From: Candidatus Woesearchaeota archaeon
Lineage (GTDB): Archaea; Nanoarchaeota; Nanoarchaeia; Woesearchaeales; CALCXY01
Length of the DNA: 6,147 nucleotides
Assembly: GCA_030751555.1 (NCBI GenBank)
Contig: JASMFX010000150.1
Location: 1-6,147, forward strand
Direction: 5' to 3'
Under the pieces are notes generated by a model. It made no database searches, had not been told where the DNA came from, and was given only the letters and a program-made list of their open reading frames with translations. Numbering within the stretch: position 1 is the first letter of the stretch; each line of letters opens with the position of its first letter. A program made the position numbers and the translations under genes. This document shows positions 4,871 to 6,147 of this stretch, in pieces.

Positions 4871-6029
4871 TGAGATCTGGTTGAAGTATTACGTTAAATG
4901 AAGCCCAGAGGGATCTCCAATCTGGAAGGCTTTGATCATCAAATCCATTTGCTATCATGCAGGTATCGCTGTGAGTATAACCACTTCTTTCTACAGTTAT
5001 AGTTGAGAGTCTTTGGTTTGTTTCAGTAGCACGGCTTCTTAAGAGAAGTCTTAGATCATCATAGTCAAAAGCTAGTTGGACAGAAGGATTTTGATGCGCT
5101 GGATTTCTATCAGGATTATGAAGTCTTGCTAATTCAGGAGCCACATCTCTCAAATCATCCAAAGCATGGAGAAAATCAGAACCATCTTCGTAAACATTCA
5201 TAGGTCTTCCAGATCCTTCAATAATGTCAATGCCATGGACAAGATGAACCTGCTTTTCTGAAGATAGATCAATCCCTCTACTCACCTGCCAAGTGGTTTC
5301 ATCAATTATAGGAGGACTGCCTTCAACGCGTAGATGGTAAATTCGATCGGAATTTTGCCCCTCTGGTGGTTGGGGAGATTCAGGTGTTGGTTTAAAGGAA
5401 TAGAATATTGCTTCTCGTTCTTGTACGCCCTTCAGATGCCAATCTAATGTTCTTGGAGATTCTATCTTGGTTGGCTTAAGATGAGGGTGAAGGATCTTGA
5501 AGATTGGATTTTCTAAGCGATAAAAACGTGTTCCCTGAAAACAGAGAAAATCTTCTGGGTCTAGGGCAAGTGATGTGACCTCTTGGTATTCTCTCTGTCC
5601 ATCTCGATCCTTGTGAGGCATTGTCCAATAGCGTCTTAGTGCGTTTTGATCTCCCATCTCGATTACAATATCTGATCCTTGTAAGCTAAAATGTAATGAA
5701 GGCTTATCCTCTGATCGATTATGCAATGGATCTAGTTCTTCCGATACTCTTTGTAATTGAGTGTATAGATCCTTAAACATTTCTCCATCAGAATAGATCC
5801 TCATATTAAATGGGCCCTGTCTAGTATAAGAAGAAGAATCCTTAAAATCCTTTACAGTGGTAACTTCTGTACCTTCCTTAATAATAAAACCTTTGTATTG
5901 TGTAGAACTTAGGTAATCAGAGAATACCATGCTCCTACCAAAGGATGGACCTAATAAATCATAGTTTGGATGAAATTGAATACTACGGCTGATTGTTGGC
6001 TCTCCTAATGAAGCTCCCAGCCGCCCCAA
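4848..6029 (-). CDS. Unrecognised 393-aa protein with a diverged internal duplication
   Basis: I do not recognise a family. The protein is hydrophilic, lacks a signal peptide and membrane helices, and has only two cysteines. Two segments look like repeats. Residues 74-104 (NMRIYSDGEMFKDLYTQL to PLHN) align with 276-305 (PMNVYEDGSDFLHALDDL to RLHN); both continue to a P-S-[LV] strand (KPSLHFSLQ, NPSVQLAFD), a charged stretch and a D-rich end near 160 and 370. A Pro/Gln-rich linker lies around 214-226. The start is doubtful. The frame opens after a TAG at 6042-6044; the first usable codon, TTG at 6029, sits inside a GC-rich palindrome, whereas the first ATG is at 5930, 25 nt from a TATA-like TTTATTA. 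The 3' end overlaps the convergent oxidoreductase gene by 23 nt. The 5' end may be truncated or fused to a mobile-element end. Confidence 0.65.
   Translation of the reverse strand: MGRLGASLGEPTISRSIQFHPNYDLLGPSFGRSMVFSDYLSSTQYKGFIIKEGTEVTTVKDFKDSSSYTRQGPFNMRIYSDGEMFKDLYTQLQRVSEELDPLHNRSEDKPSLHFSLQGSDIVIEMGDQNALRRYWTMPHKDRDGQREYQEVTSLALDPEDFLCFQGTRFYRLENPIFKILHPHLKPTKIESPRTLDWHLKGVQEREAIFYSFKPTPESPQPPEGQNSDRIYHLRVEGSPPIIDETTWQVSRGIDLSSEKQVHLVHGIDIIEGSGRPMNVYEDGSDFLHALDDLRDVAPELARLHNPDRNPAHQNPSVQLAFDYDDLRLLLRSRATETNQRLSTITVERSGYTHSDTCMIANGFDDQSLPDWRSLWASFNVILQPDLIRTRPIL
5952..5958 (-). promoter_or_regulatory. Weak TATA-like element for a possible start at 5930
   Basis: On the minus strand TTTATTA is centred about 25 nt upstream of the ATG at 5930, the same spacing as the leaderless genes in this window. 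The match to the consensus is weaker than at the other promoters, and it lies in sequence that is itself open reading frame. Confidence 0.25.
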
Positions 6030-6045
6030 GGGGCGGGGTATCTAG
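6010..6045. mobile_element. Candidate end of an IS200/IS605-type (TnpB) element
   Basis: The core is the perfect palindrome CCGCCCC-AA-GGGGCGG (6021-6036), far richer in G and C than the surroundings. On the plus strand a frame open from 5980 reads VGSPNEAPSRPKGRGI and stops at 6042-6044 (TAG). Such GSP...EAPSR endings, spelled GAAGCTCCC and followed by a hairpin, resemble the 3' ends of TnpB-type elements as I remember them. No other part of a plus-strand tnpB is present, so this would be a solitary end. Opposite-strand alternatives are listed under the neighbouring entry. Confidence 0.35.
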
Positions 6046-6147
6046 TTAAAGCTTGCAAGCTTCAGTTGTGCTGAATCTCTGCCTTGATCCTTTACATAGT
6101 TCTTTATTTGCTCTAACCCCCCTTCTCGCTAACGGTGTCAATATGTC
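6046..6147 (-). CDS. Possible C-terminal tail of a TnpB-like gene entering from the right edge
   Basis: One minus-strand frame is open from the window edge for 33 codons to a TAA at 6046-6048. It begins DILTPLARRG and ends RFSTTEACKL. A GD-like TPL segment and a terminal EA-x-x motif directly before a GC hairpin are features of TnpB C-termini, where the omega (guide) RNA hairpin follows the stop. The stretch is too short for a firm call and its start is outside the window. It competes with the plus-strand reading of the same palindrome. Confidence 0.25.
   Translation of the reverse strand, partial: DILTPLARRGVRANKELCKGSRQRFSTTEACKL
6049..6062. repeat. 14-bp perfect palindrome AAGCTTGCAAGCTT
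   Basis: AAGCTTGCAAGCTT equals its own reverse complement. It lies 12 nt beyond the GC-rich palindrome. It could be part of a mobile-element end or a protein-binding site; no function is visible. Confidence 0.5.

Noticed and set aside
5045..5065. C/D-box-like ATGATGA on the minus strand
   Set aside because: It falls in coding sequence (FDYDDLRLL) with no matching D box at a suitable distance.
1..6147. CRISPR array
   Set aside because: No regularly spaced direct repeats of 20 or more bases were seen.

Overview
The window looks archaeal. It is AT-rich, and four promoters carry TATA boxes of the form TTTAWATA or CTTAAATA. Three of these boxes lie 25-26 nt upstream of a start codon, the spacing expected for leaderless archaeal mRNAs. 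The divergent regulator resembles an archaeal HTH family with a C-terminal cysteine cluster. The small secreted and lipoprotein genes would suit a DPANN-type (Woesearchaeota/Pacearchaeota-like) or other mesophilic uncultivated archaeon, but that placement is inference.

Layout. Positions 1-1732 (minus strand) hold sufB followed by the first 96 codons of sufD, which form the Fe-S cluster assembly scaffold. Divergently, 1880-2263 (plus) encodes a 127-aa HTH regulator ending in four cysteines. The 147-bp gap between them holds promoters for both directions and two TAAC/GTTA dyads near the predicted sufB transcription start. Together this reads as an Fe-S-responsive control switch for Suf. At 2319-2708 (plus) a leaderless gene encodes a small four-helix membrane protein. 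Convergent to it, 2722-3512 (minus) is a two-gene operon for a six-cysteine secreted protein and a lipoprotein, joined by an ATGA stop/start overlap.

Positions 3513-3846 are intergenic between divergent promoters and contain a perfect 19-bp inverted repeat with a 12-nt loop that no gene explains. At 3847-4870 (plus) lies a two-gene redox operon: a DoxX-family membrane protein with a strong Shine-Dalgarno site, then a flavodoxin-fold NAD(P)H:quinone oxidoreductase. At 4848-6029 (minus) is a 393-codon unrecognised ORF whose halves look like a diverged internal duplication. Its 3' end overlaps the oxidoreductase gene by 23 nt, and its 5' end runs into a GC-rich perfect palindrome.

The last ~130 bases hold two palindromes. 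Short reading frames there, on both strands, resemble the C-terminal end of IS200/IS605-type TnpB genes. This may be the end of a mobile element abutting the unknown gene. The orientation and the assignment are both uncertain.

Common theme: Fe-S assembly, its putative cysteine-containing regulator, DoxX plus a quinone reductase, and a cysteine-rich secreted protein all suggest redox or thiol homeostasis, but only the suf part is firmly identified.
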